Shown one piece after another: positions 49,498 to 61,679 of a stretch of 64,000 bases of DNA (position 1 is the stretch's first letter; each line of letters begins with the position of its first letter). The DNA is taken from the NCBI GenBank assembly GCA_035235625.1, contig CP141149.1:36821753-36885752 (forward strand), read 5' to 3'. Under the pieces are notes generated by a model. The model was not told the origin of the DNA and made no database searches. It saw nothing but the letters and a program-made list of their open reading frames with translations. A program made the translations under genes and the position numbers. This stretch comes from Saururus chinensis (Eukaryota > Streptophyta > Magnoliopsida > Piperales > Saururaceae).

Positions 49498-52400
49498 TAA
49501 GGGTGCTAACCAGTCGAACCGAGTTTTCAGGTTTTTTAACTCGAGCTTGATTTCTAAAAGCTCGGCTCGAGCTTGATCGAACAGCTCGAAGCCTAGCTTG
49601 AGCTCGGTTCGGTCAAGGAGCTCGAAACTCAATTTAAGCTCGAGCTTGAAAATATACTATAGTAGTTCAAACCTATGTTCGAATTGAGCTCGAATCCCAT
49701 TTACAACCCAAGTTATTTTTCCCTATAAAAAACCATATTAATTTAAAAATCACATCAACATTACAAAAATAAAAAAGATTATAACAACTATAATTCCATT
49801 CCATTAAAGTTGTAAATATCACTTCAAAATCTATAGTTAAAATAAGAGTTAATAAATTACCCACAAAAACCTTTCATTGGTCACTGTTCAGATCTCTTAT
49901 ATAATAATCCACCAAAAATTGAACTAGTCACCAAAGTGACATGACAACGCCAATTCATAGATTTAGTGACTACAAAAAAATTCTTCATTAGAACACTATC
50001 TGGACCTCAAGGTGTGCATTGCTTGCAAATATAAAAATCAATAGGTAAGACAAGGTCCAACAAAAACAAAATAAACACATTATCTTAATTTTTACACAGT
50101 CAAGAAGAGACCTCATAAAAAATTATTCAAAGTACAACCTCTCTCACTTATAACATTAAATAAGTTACAAAGGTCAGCTTAGCAACCACCAAAGTTTTGC
50201 TGTCTAATTTAACATGTGGACATGTTCAAAGCAGCCTCAAACTTCATGAATTGGTGTAAGTAGTGTGTTTACCACATTTATTCACTTTTACACAGTTTTG
50301 TCGAAGGAATTTTGGACAGCATCAGATTTTATAAAAAAAACTCTTGCCATACATATCAAGTAGTATAAAATCCAGTTACAAGTAAAAGAGCCATCCCCAA
50401 AGTAAAAGCCACTAGGTGCGTGAGTCTGGCTGATCAAAAAGAAAACGGACCTTGTGGGAATTTAAATTCAAGCATCAAGAGCGAGAGTTCCAAGGTTGAA
50501 ATTTTTACACAGTATACCCTATGTGGAGTAACAAATGGTTGAATCTTCAAGAGTCACCAAGGTTCCCTGACTGACCAAAAAAAGTCCTTATGCAGTGACG
50601 ATGGGGTCATGTCCAGTTAATTTACTCTTTTAAACCATAGATGACTAATATTAAACCTGTCAACCTGGCTGTTAAGTCTGGGAAACTCTGTAAGTTGCTG
50701 GCAATGTGATCAACGCCTCTGAAAGTGAAAGGCATTCCAACCAGAAGCGATCAATTTGCGTTTGTCTGTTGTAGTTTGGGCACCCAACAAAAAAGACAAA
50801 GGCTGCTGAACTAAATTCTACGGAGCAACAATTCAAATACAAATGTCTGAGGGCTACTCAACAGTTGAGGGGCTTCATACAGCAGCAGTCCAGGAATAAA
50901 AAATTTAGTTGCAACTATGATTAAATACAATTGTACTAAAGAATGATAAAAAAAGCATCAGAAATCTAAATAGGCTCCGGTGATAAGATTGAGAGAATGA
51001 AAACCTGATACATATTTTATAGCATTTGGATACTATAATTTTTTTTCTTAGTGAAAATGCAAGGCAGTAAATCTAAAAATAGAAAAGAGTAAATTTCCTG
51101 AGAAAGTACATAAAATTGGCGTCTAACTACGTTCCAAACAATCCATGCATTGGATTCGAAATTTGGATGCCACCTCAGATGGCCACCCCCAATCCCATCT
51201 TCTGGATGTGTCACAGACATTTAGGTTGATATCAAAATCTAAATCTCAAGAACATCGACACATATATCACAAATTCCGTAGTGGTCTCTCCCTTAATCAA
51301 ACTCCCAACATCAGTGTATAAAAAAATACTTAGAAACAAAAAAACACAGAACTTTAAATAAAAAACAATAGAAAACCGTGATTCCCAAATTTATTGATAA
51401 AGAGGACAACTGCAGAAAGGAAAAGAATGGTTTTTACGTGAGGGAGGACTGGACTGTTGTGCGTGATGCGTGTTGAAGATCTCCTCCAGAACTCCACGGC
51501 GGCAAGCGGCGGGCGGCGTGCGGTGTCCTCACTCCTCCGGACCTCCACTACGGCGGGCGTTGGGTAAGGAGTGGCGACCTCCACTGAGGCGGGAGGCGGG
51601 AGGCGGGAGGCGGGAGGCGGGCGACGGGCGGCGACCTTGCTCCACAGCTCGCTGCCCTCAGTCAGTTAGAGATTCAGGCTTCAGGAAGACCAACCTGACC
51701 GAGTTTAAAGTTGTTAAACTTTTATTACTTAGGTAAGCGTAAGCAGTAAGCCGGTAAGGCAGCCGCAAGAGGAGTAGAGGATTCAGGAAGACCAACCGGA
51801 CCGGTTGGTCCCAAACGGAAGGCCAACCAGTCCGGTGGTTCATTTTTTTCTCATTTTATATTTTATGCATTTGGGCCAAAGTAAAATAGAGGCCTCTATT
51901 TTTTATAATATATATATATATATATGAAGATATATTTATCTATATATATTTATTTATTATTGATTTATACAAAATATTTTTATAGTAGAGAAGATTTATT
52001 TATTTTTATTCTAATAAATAACTTCGATCTTTGTCTTCGTTCAACTCTAAAGAGCTTTAAATTCGACTAGACAGAGCTATCTAAGAATATCATTAGTTGG
52101 TTAACGGCTAGAATAAAATAAGAAAAGTTGTATGGAAGTTGCAAAAGTAGAAGAATTAAAAATGCAGATCGAATAGATGGTAGGGCTAGGGTCTCAAACC
52201 TTGCCTAGCACTGAAAGAGAAAGCCTTGTTCTGCAGGGTACAACTCGGGATAGTGGAGAAATAGAATAATATGGAGCCTACCTACTTGGTTTGAACAAAG
52301 TAGATAGATCAAAGGAATTGAATCTAGGTAGTTCTTATGTCACTTTGGATGGTCTTGGTTCAAACGAGATATATGGAAAACCATTAGATCAATAGTCAGG

Positions 52401-53898
52401 GTAATTTCTTTCCCACTTTGAGGAAGATTGATCTAGATCCCTCGGAACTAGTCTTAGAGAAGTAGATTGCTCGGCTCCACTGGGAGATGATAAACTATAT
52501 GCGGAGCTAGAGGCAGAGGGACTTGTACTTGGCTCACCGTCAGATGGATAGGAAGTAGGTTGCTCGATAGCTTACCTCGGATATAAAATAATATACATGT
52601 GCTAGTGCATTATTGATCATCCATGTTGTTTCCTATGAAATAAAAGATCATTGAAAAATAATATATTATGTATATGTACAAATATATTTTTTGATAGACA
52701 TTCATGTATATGTATTAATAGGAAATTGTTCATATGTGTCTAGTGCATTACAAGTCATCAAATCGATATCTGAAAGCTCGCATAAAATATAAGAGGGATT
52801 TGGTGATTGCTTTATCAAAGGCTAATCACCCTGAAATAGCAAGATGACTATCGAACACTTGTTGGCAAGTACCAAGTACAAATATGACATTTATAATATT
52901 TTTATTCATATAAATAGTATTGATATGAATTTAAAATCTTTAAAATTATATGATTTATTTTATATAATTTACTCATTATATTGAAGTCAATGTTATAATG
53001 TTGGAGCCTCCGCAAGTGTGTGAAAGAGTTTTGACAAAGTTAAGATACTCAACACATTATAAGTAAAACTTTTGGACCCATAGTTGATTTCATTTATTTT
53101 ATGGTTTATAAATATAGGGGAGGAGCTAATGATTGTTTCTATTCAATTATATTTTATAGTAGTCGTGACTCATGATTAAAACTTTATACATACACACACA
53201 TATATATATATATACACACATACATACACACGTGTGTGAGAGAAAGAAATAATCTAGTAGTTACTAAGAGAAGTACAATCGTACGCACATAAGCATAAAA
53301 GACCAATATAATTACTTAAATTAAGAATATGCAAGTAAAATTATATATTTATATTTATTAAGATTAGAATGATTAAAGGTAGTATTTAAAAATTTAATAA
53401 TATATATTATATAGATGAATAAGGGTATAATAGGAATAAAATAATTTTTCATACCTACATTCTAAATTTTATTAGTAGTAGGGTTTATATTTATTTTAAA
53501 TATAATAAAATAATATGAATATTATATACAATAATATATAATATATTGCATACTATATACTAATGTATATATAGTGTATATATATATATTAGTATAAAAT
53601 AACATAGAATATTATGGGTATATGAAAGGTGAAAGTTAAAAAAATTATATAATATAGGTATAATATATTAATATGTAAAAAGTGATATATAATAAATTGA
53701 GTCAAGTTTGAGCTGAGCTTCAAGTCGAACCAATCAGGTTTCGAGTCGATTCGAGCTGGCCCATGTTCGAGATTGGCTCGTTTGCTTTCAAGTTCGAATC
53801 AAGCTCGATCGAGCTCTATTCGAGTTGAGCCAAATTCGAGTCAAACTGAGCCAAGCATGTTCAGCTCGACGAGCTGGCTCGACTTGTTAGCAGTCTTA
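49498..53898. mobile_element. Non-autonomous hAT-like element, 4.4 kb
   Basis: The ends are inverted, TAAGGGTGCTAACCAGTCGA on the left and TAAGACTGCTAACAAGTCGA on the right complement. They are flanked by perfect 8-bp duplications CCTACGGA at 49490-49497 and 53899-53906. Subterminal GAGCTCGAGCTCGG-type repeats lie at both sides (49540-49650 and 53700-53890), a hallmark of this hAT type. The interior is mostly AT-rich with a GC-rich island (51470-51840), a (TA)n run near 51905-51925 and a TA/CA run near 53190-53235. No transposase was recognised, so it depends on another copy or is dead. Confidence 0.85.
51580..51625 (+). repeat. GGCGGGA minisatellite
   Basis: About five copies of GGCGGGA followed by GGCGACGGGCGGCG, inside the GC-rich island of the hAT element. 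The G-runs could form quadruplexes; that is inference. Confidence 0.8.
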
Positions 53899-54237
53899 CC
53901 TACGGAGCCGCTCCTATTTTTGCTACTACTTCCCTGCAACCCGACAGTCAGTTTATAGGAGTGGCCCTCATGTAACACCCTAACCCAAATGTCATGCTCG
54001 TTCTCTTGTTTGGCGTATAATATTGATGTGTAATGTGATTTATATGTTAGTTGTGGGGATATTAGCATGTTATATCCGATAATAGAGGATGTTATATAAG
54101 AAAAAATTATTTAAATAATATTAAAAAAATAATTACTAAAATTGTGGAGAGAGAAAATTATTTTTTAAAGTAGTGTCCATTTTGGTTACATAAGCGCTAG
54201 CCAAGTGTTGGTGCCTGCATGACATTTTTTATTTTTT

Positions 54238-54460
54238 ATTCGATTTCATCTTTGAGAAGGATGAAATCCCTTTTAAGTTGATTTCTTCCTTCATAAGGAT
54301 GAAATCCCCACACTGGGCCTTCTGATTGAAGAAAGACTGAAGGTTTTGGCTTTTAAGTGGATTTCGTCTTTCACAAGGACGAAATTAACTTAAAATTGAT
54401 TTCGTATGACGAATTCAACTTACAATAGATTTTTTCCTTTGAAAGGACGAAATCTTCTTA
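54238..54460. repeat. GATTTCGTC...GACGAAATC hairpin repeats
   Basis: About five short inverted repeats: GATTTCATC-TTTGAGAAG-GATGAAATC first, then variants with GATTTCGTC and GACGAAATT. Each can fold into a small hairpin with an 8-10 bp stem. Confidence 0.8.
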
Positions 54461-54497
54461 AATTTCTTTTAGATAACTTACAATCGGAAGCAACCTC

Positions 54498-54635
54498 TGT
54501 CCCTATATAACATCACATATGTTCCATACAAAACATATAAATTCGTCCTTGTATAACATCACATATATTTCACACAAAACATATAAATTTGTTCATGTAT
54601 AACATCACATATGTTCTACACAAACAATATATATA
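54498..54635. repeat. ~57 bp tandem repeat, about 3 copies
   Basis: Repeating unit TATAACATCACATAT, then GTTCCATACAAAACATATAAATTCG-like sequence split by small changes. It lies between the hairpin block and the PMD gene fragment. Confidence 0.75.
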
Positions 54636-54743
54636 TCATAATAATATCAACACATCAAGTGATTAGAAAGTCAATGGGTAGTATATAAATTATATGCAAT
54701 GTTCTCAAAATATTTTGGTTTACAAAACAAGTATAAAACAACT

Positions 54744-55148
54744 CTAAGTCGCTCGACCTCTCCTAACCCTATGACTATGACCTCGACCCCGACCCCGATG
54801 GTGTTGTATTGGCTCTTCCTGTTCCTTCTGCTCCGGCTCCACATAAGTGACAAATGACTCACCATAAGTAACAGAAGGCTCTGTATAATATAATGGGATA
54901 AGATCCGCACAAGCTACCCACTGTCGTCTATGATATACTATCGGATATAGTTGTGGGTAGGCTAGATGTGGAGCAACCGGAGATGATGAACATAGAGGAG
55001 AGCCAGGTGTTGTAGATAAAGATGGAATATCTGGGAATGGAGCGTGCCTGGGCGGTGTGTGAGCTGCCTCGTCGGTAGGATAATGTCCATGAACGTTTGT
55101 AATAACCGACTAAAATAGTGGCAAGCTACGAAGGACATCCTCATGGTA
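54744..55148 (-). pseudogene. PMD (plant mobile domain) gene, last exon
   Basis: The minus strand, after an AAG acceptor at 55149, reads YHEDVLRSLPLF, a TAG stop at 55110-55112, then SVITNVHGHYPTDEAAHTPP. It continues with YHRRQWVACADLIPLYY, SVTYGESFVTYVEPEQKE and ends HHRGRGRGHSHRVRRGRAT with a stop at 54744-54746. This is the tail seen in plant mobile-domain proteins (MAIN-like / phosphatase-7 long-form-like annotations; from memory). It joins in phase with the exon at 61433-61679. The internal stop shows it is broken. Confidence 0.65.
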
Positions 55149-58100
55149 CTTGATGATCGATTAACATGAAGCTAATGTTACACCTAAACTATTAATTTAT
55201 CAAATTGAGCCAAAGCTTAGGTTATATTACTTGCAAGTGCACAAGTGGATGTAGTCTTGCAAAGTCGAATCCATAAGGATTGCCTGTGTGACTATCACAA
55301 TGATTACAAAACAAGAGGAGTACAAAAAGATTAAGAGAGAAAAAGTAGAAGAGTATTGAGGTAATAAAGAGTTAATAAATTAATAAGATAAAACATTAAG
55401 GCATTAAGGGTCATTGTAACATCTAGTGATGTTCTTCATGTGTCATGTTATCTCAGTTATAATTAAATGAAGATTCTATCTAACCGGAAGATATGAACAT
55501 TAAAAACAAAAATAAAGATAAGAAATATTTTGGATAGATGAAGGATAAAAGGAATTATTTCTTCAAGAGTTCTATGTATCAAAACCACAAAAGATCAAGA
55601 AAGAGAGCTTTCAAGCATCTTATCTGCTAAGATCACAAAGAAACAAGAAGATAAATAATATTAAATAACCAATATTGTAAGGTCCCTGATTTTTCTACGA
55701 TTTTCTGTGATTTTCCTGCTATTTTTTTGGTTATTTTCGGCAAAAAAATGTGACCCTTCGGCGTATTTGGTCACGACCCGTATAGTCGGGTGTGAGTCCA
55801 GTCGTAGGCCATGGGCCTAGACGTGCTTTATGGCGCAAAAAATTGTTAAAGAAGGTACTGCAGACGATAAGGGGAAATTGGGGAAAAAAATAAAAAGAAA
55901 AAGGCTCGGGATCGGGCTCAGCCGAGCCCGATCCAGAAGCGTCTAGATGACCCCTTCCCCCCTTCATTCTGGCTGAGCCGGAGGAGTGCCGCCGGTAGGC
56001 CGTCGGCCGACCTCGGCCTGATGACGGCCAGCGCCTCCCTGACGCTGCCCCGTGCTCCTCCCCTATTTCCACCGATCTCTCTGCTCTCTCGCGGATTTTG
56101 TGCTGTGGCAGCACCGGCGGTGGCTGGTGGGCTCCGCCCGGCCTCAGTCCGGCTAGCCTCGGGCGGCGACAGCAAGGCCGCCACCTAGGCCAGCCGTGTC
56201 GGCTCCCCCACCTGGATTGTCCCAGTTAGCTCTCTCTGCCCCTCTCTCTATTGTGTTGCTCCACCGCCGCCACGGGCTAGCAAGGCCTGGCCGGCCGGCT
56301 ATGGCCCCCCCCTTGGGCCGGTGACGGCGGGAGGCCACCCCTCCCGGCCCCAGAGGCATATGCTCCGCCGCCCCGTCCTCACCCCCCTTCACCCCTGTTT
56401 TCCGTCGCCTTACTGTTTTGATTAAACAGTGGCCGATGGTGACGAGCCACCGCCGACTAGAACATTGTCTGGCCCTACCTTGGTCCGGCGACGGCGATGG
56501 GCCGTCCCTCCCGGCCCCAGTTAGCCTCCCCGCGGCCCCATCCTCTCCTACCATCTTCTCCCCTTTGCCCTATCTGCCGGTGCTCTGTTTTTGTGAAACA
56601 GAGGCCGCCGGTGCCGAGCCTTGGCTGATGGACCTCCATCCTACTCCGCCCCGGCCTGACGACGGTTGAGCCACCGTCCCAGCTCAGGTTCACCGACCTA
56701 GCACTATTCCGGTCTGCCTCTCCCTCATTTCCCTGTTTTTGCTGTGTATAAGTTCACTGGCTTCCACCGTCAGCTGGACGCCAGATGCCGGATGTCGGAC
56801 TTGACCCACCAGACCTTTGTTTGGCTTCTCTCCGGCCGAGCAACGATGGTGGATGTTTCCACCGAGCCTGGTTTAGCCTTCATCCCATCCGTTCCGCTAG
56901 AACGAGATATGTCGCCCGCCGGTTGATGTGCTCATCCACAGAAAACCGAGCCTTTGCTCCTCACTATGCAATTTGTCCGGCGTGTCGCCGTTGACTTTGG
57001 TTGTCACCTCTAGCCAGAGATAGCTCCTCCTGGCCGCTAGGGCCACGATGGAGTCAGCCAGAGCCGCCAGTAACCCTTGCTCCTTTGTGCCCAGGGTTTT
57101 CCACCCATTTTGGGCTGTCAAGCATCATTGGATGCCGAACACCCTTTGGACCACCTTAGTGTGGCGGGCCTCAGCCTGGAGATGGCTGGCCGCCCTAGTG
57201 CGGCACCGCCCCTCTTCTTTGGCATGAGGCAGATTCCCTCTCTGCCAATGATATGTGTTTGACCGCGCTATAGAGAGCACCATGTTTTTCCCTCTTACCG
57301 TCCTACCTCCATCGGACACTGTATGGCCTCTAGTCGGCCTACCTCGGCACAGCAATGGCAAAGGCCGTCTTTGTTGGTCACCACCCTTGGGCATGGCCCT
57401 ACCGCCCTTCCGAGTCTTGGGCTAACACCGTCTAGCCCTCTCCCCCTCCCTTTGGCCGCATGTGCGGGTTAGGGTATTGGTGCCACTTTGGCGCCTCCCG
57501 ACCGTCAGATGGCTCTGCCATCATCTGGAGTTGACATCGGAGTCCTCCTTCACCTCTACTCTGTCCTTGAGTGTACGCCTAGACCTTCTAGTCCTTCGGT
57601 TGCACCTGCCACTCGTCAGCATGACCTTTCTCCCGGCCGCCGTAGTGTGCCGTCGTGGATCACGGATTTTGCCGCATTGATCAGTGTCACCCCTGTTTGG
57701 CCGTGAGTAGTTCTGGCATTTCCTAAAACCTTGGGACAATAGCTCTCTCTACTTGGCAAAGCTTTTGGCCGCCAACTTCGCCATTGACGTCGCCACTGTC
57801 GTATGCTCGCCATCAAACGTCATGATTACGAGGTAGGGGAGCTTTGAACACGTAATTTCATGATAGCATGCTTTGAATGAATATTAGCATGCTAGAATAT
57901 TATGATTCCATATTTTGGATATTAAATCATGGCCTGGTTGCATTATGTAAGAGAATGAATTATGCTACGTTGAGATGCATATGTCATGTATGTGAATTAT
58001 AAGCATGTTTTATGTATGTGTATGATGTATGCGCTAGTGATGGCTAGCGAACATGTTAGTGTGCTACGTATGTGTATGATGGACATGCTAGTGATGGCTA

Positions 58101-58829
58101 GCGATGTCGAGTATGTTACATATGTGGACTATGTGTGAGGGCAGAGGTATGGGCGATGGACAATAAGAAGTGGCAGGGTGTTTGGTGAGGATTTGTATGT
58201 GTATGTGGATGTGTAAGTGTGTGACAGAAGACAACAGACGTAGGTTTGACAGGCAAGGAGTGGAGCAGATTGGTTTGGTTCGGTTTGGAGCGTATGTCAG
58301 GGGTTCTGTAAGTAAGTGGATTTAGGCTTGGAGCCTTATGAGGGTTTATTAGACAGTAAGAGCGTGCATAATTGTACAAGTATAACATACAAATTATGAG
58401 GTGAAAAGTAAGTATAATAAGTGAGGAATTAAGTAAGAGGATGATAACGGGGATCTGCTGTGAGGAGCTCAGTGTGACGATGTAAGTAAGATGTCTGATC
58501 GTAAGGTGGATGTCAGAGGATGTATGAGTACGAAAGGATCTGTGTATGGTGAGCTATGTTGTGACTTGGATGGGTAAGTGAAATCTGCTGCCCCGATGAA
58601 CTAGGGTTTCAATCGGGCTCAGCTTCGGTTTGATCAGTCAAGGACTGTGAGTCAGTTTGACATAATTGTACCGCATAATATACTTAATTCAAACTTGAAT
58701 TATGAGAAAGCTAATAATAGCGTTGTGAGTTGGAGACCTGAGGGTTCGACGGATTAAGTTTCGTGTTGAGCTAGTCGATAATGAGTCGGCTAAGCATTTT
58801 TCATGTCTTGCCATGGTGTTATCCTGCGG

Positions 58830-59020
58830 GATGTTGTCTGTGTGCTGTATAGAGCACCGGACGTCTGATGCTCTATTGAGAGCTATGTATGTTTTCGATT
58901 TGGTCTGTGTGTTGTATGAAGCCCAGACGTCTGATGCTCTATTGAGAGCAATGTATGTTTTCGATGTGGTCTGTGTGCTGTATTAAGCCCAGACGTTTGA
59001 TGCTCTGTTGAGAGCGTTGT
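58830..59020. repeat. 66-67 bp tandem repeat, 3 copies, in LTR A2
   Basis: The landmark ACGTCTGATGCTCTATTGAG recurs at about 58860, 58927 and 58993 (last copy ACGTTTGATGCTCTGTTGAG). LTR A1 has a single copy near 2370, so the copy number differs between the two LTRs. Confidence 0.85.
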
Positions 59021-59399
59021 ATGACTCCTGCCCAAGAGTGGCATTATATGATTCTACCTAAGAGGCACAGTATGATTTCTGCCCAAGAGTGGCACTGGTA
59101 CTATAAGACCCATAATAGTGGGCAATCGTATGGCACTATAAGACCCCTTATGTGTGGGCAATTGTATGACCCCTTGTGTGGGTGTATGTTTGCGCGCTCA
59201 GGTAAGTAGTATCATGGATCTACTCTTACCTGTTTGATCATGTGCCCCATGAGCATAGGTGTGCCTTACCTTCGGAAAAGTCCATGGCGTCTAGTCACTC
59301 CCCGGAGGTTAAGGTGATGCCCCAATGACATTCTTTTCCTTTTCGACGCTGGAGCTTGTTAGCTGTAATGAGCTTCAGTGGTCGATAGTATGTATACAA

Positions 59400-59660
59400 C
59401 TGTATGACTGAGTATGTGCGTTTCTGAGTAAGCGTATGATTGTGAGTATATATAAGTTGTATGAGTTAGCATACGACTGTACGAGTAAGGTCGTATGAGT
59501 AAGTGTAAGACTGTACAAGTAAGGTTGTATGAGTAAGTGTAAGACTGTATGAGTAAGGTTGTACGAGTAAGTATAAGATTGTACGAGTAAGGTCGTACAA
59601 GTACGTGTAAGCTGTATGAGTATGCCTTTGATGGTATGAGTAAGTTGTAAGACCCTGATT
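59400..59660 (+). repeat. Degenerate GTAAG array in LTR A2
   Basis: Many GAGTAAGGT / GTAAGTGTAAGACTGTA units, the counterpart of 2735-3125 in LTR A1. Confidence 0.75.
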
Positions 59661-60520
59661 AAGGGTGTTTGTGTAAGTTTGATATGATGGTGTGTTATGC
59701 GTGCTTACAAGCTTATGTGCATAATTATGTTATACATTGTTTGCCTCATGTTGAGTTGCATGACGCATGTAATTATGAACTTATTGAGTTCACCGTTTGG
59801 GATTTCCCCTGCCGGGTATTTTCCTACTAAGTATGAAAATACTCACCCTACTTCTTTTAGCCCCGTTGTTCGGGAGGCTTTTGCAGGTTGTGTTGGAGAG
59901 CTCCTGGAGTTGGATGCTTGATTCTGCAGTGGAGTGTTTCCCCTTTTGATTCAGGTTTAACCTTGACTCTCTGTGAGTATATTTGGTGCCACGATCTGAT
60001 GTATTGGGTGAGATGAGATTTAAGTGTTTATATCTTCTGGACTTTTAATTTGGATCAGATAGTAGATTGTTTATGGGACTTGTACTCGGGGATGCCTAGG
60101 AGTTATTTATATTTAAAAATCCATGATCATGGCAATTTAGTCGTACGTTTGTTTTCGAGTAATGCCTAAGGATATTTGATTCAGCGGTACGATATTTAAC
60201 CGTATGATGTTTTAAATTATAAATTATTTATACAGGTTTTGATTTTGTCATTTTGACTCCGATTCATCGTATTAAAAAAATCCGTGAGTTTTAAGAAAAT
60301 TGTATGAAAAATCTCGGGCATTACAAATACTTACTTGAAACCATTTATGAAATATAAATATAATTCAATTAGATTATTACAAATCACCTCTAGTCTTAGC
60401 TAGAGAGCTTAGAAAGTCATTACAATAAAACTAAAAATATAAAATATAAAAGAAGAGAAGAAAAATAGGAGAAGAGAACTCCAAAGAGGAGAAGATGATG
60501 CATCTACCACGTCCACCCCT

Positions 60521-60529
60521 CTATTTATA
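60521..60529 (-). promoter_or_regulatory. TATA box of LTR D
   Basis: The minus strand reads CTTCTATAAATAGAGGGG, about 0.8 kb into LTR D in its own orientation, followed by a GA-rich leader. Confidence 0.5.
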
Positions 60530-61432
60530 GAAGTAGGAGGGGTTGCTTTAAATGGGAAGGTCTAATCATATTCCTTGATTGCATCCTGATAAATTATTTG
60601 ACTGGTTACTTCTTTGAAAATGATTAGATTATAAATCAATCAAATAAATCAATGATTTATTTAGAAAATAAGTATCTTTTAGTCTTCATTTAGTTATCCA
60701 ATCAGCATCATTATATTTCCTTATGTACATCAATTACGACTAGTAAAAAAATCCTTCATGTGTTGGCCTCGGGTTTCTTAACTAGTTATCCCTTTGAATG
60801 CTAGATTTAACCCATATAGCTTCCTAATTATGAATTGCTTCCTGAAATAATGATTATAGCCATGGAAGTCTTATTTCTAAGGCCACAAGAATCATATCAA
60901 TCCAAATTATACATAGAAAGATATGACCTAAAGACTAAGCTGTGTCAATCTATCCAAATAAGCTTCTTCTCGAATTTAGTTCTCTTGATGCAAATATAAA
61001 ATCTAATGGTCCACAAGGTTATGTTCGACCATTCCATACATGTTTAAACCATTAGGAGCTCATTCTTAACTTTTAGATAGCTTTAGGTAATTGAGCTTCA
61101 CTTCCTCTTCCACTTGGATCCTATCGAAGCCTATTTGGATATGTAAACACAACGGAGGCCCAACTCACCTATTCAAGATATGAATAACCCAAATAAGCAA
61201 TTAATTAACATAAAATAGGATTTCAATTCAAGATTTGAAAAAATTTAATTGAATATTATTTTAGTGCATTAGATAATAAGACCTAACCCGAAGTATAGGT
61301 GTTAACTGCGGTAGTCAAATGTGTATATGTTTGTTGCACTAAACCAAGTTATAAAAAATAAAATAAAAGTCATATAAATAATAAATGAGAAATAAGAAAA
61401 TATTATTATATATTTAATTAAGATATACTTAC

Positions 61433-61679
61433 CAAAGCCGCCTCAGACTCACCCCTAACTTGATATGTCATCTTCTCTACATCATCGTGTACTAAAATAT
61501 ATCTGCACGTAATGGGTAAATACCACTGCATATACGGGCAACGAACATCTTGCAATATTGTAGACATCTCCACTTGAATAATAGTGGCTATCCTATTATC
61601 CCACTGAGCGATATATGCTGCATGATGTAGAGCCCAGTCAGTAATATGGAGGCCTTGTCAAGTGATCTAATGGACAAAC
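61433..61679 (-). pseudogene. PMD gene, upstream exon fragment
   Basis: The minus strand reads QGLHITDWALHHAAYIAQWD, then MQWYLPITCRYILVHDDVEK and GESEAAL, followed by a GTAAGT donor at 61432-61431. TDW, YI-QWD and MQWYL-IT-RY are hallmarks of the plant mobile domain. Two in-frame stops (TAG and TGA) precede QGL. The exon is cut at 61680 by the start of LTR F, so the N-terminal part is missing from view. Confidence 0.7.

Larger units (their letters stand above)
53899..54743. other. Flank with hairpin and tandem repeats
   Basis: After the hAT duplication there is a TGTAACACCCTAACCC stretch at 53971 that resembles an LTR start but has no matching end in view. The hairpin-repeat and 55-60 bp tandem blocks follow. 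There is no gene until the PMD stop codon. Confidence 0.5.
55676..60325 (+). mobile_element. Solo LTR A2 (4.65 kb)
   Basis: It starts TGTAAGGTCCCTGATTTTTC and ends AATCTCGGGCATTACA. The flanks AATAT (55671-55675) and AATAC (60326-60330) are a 5-bp duplication with one change. It is collinear with A1 and is the full-length reference for this family. The front 2 kb is CCG-rich with overlapping open frames on both strands that resemble no known protein. The rear holds 66-bp repeats and a GTAAG array. An LTR this long is unusual and points to Ty3/Gypsy; the exact lineage is inference. Confidence 0.85.
55176..61306 (-). mobile_element. LTR D, interrupted by LTR A2
   Basis: The ends are inverted, TGTTACACCTAAACT at 55176 and, on the minus strand from 61306, GTTAACACCTATACT. 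Without A2 and its duplication it is about 1.48 kb. The minus strand carries TATAAATAG at 60521-60529 and a CACTTGCAAGTAA block near its end, as in LTRs. The site lies in the intron of the PMD gene. I found no clean target duplication, so the borders are approximate. The lineage is not assigned. Confidence 0.6.

Noticed and set aside
53971-54743. LTR starting TGTAACACCC
   Set aside because: The start motif is typical but no matching end or target duplication could be found, so no element was called.
55731-57816. Many overlapping open frames on both strands in the GC-rich front of LTR A2
   Set aside because: They overlap antisense, are Pro/Arg/Ala-rich, match no family I know and are broken in copy A1; high GC alone lengthens open frames.
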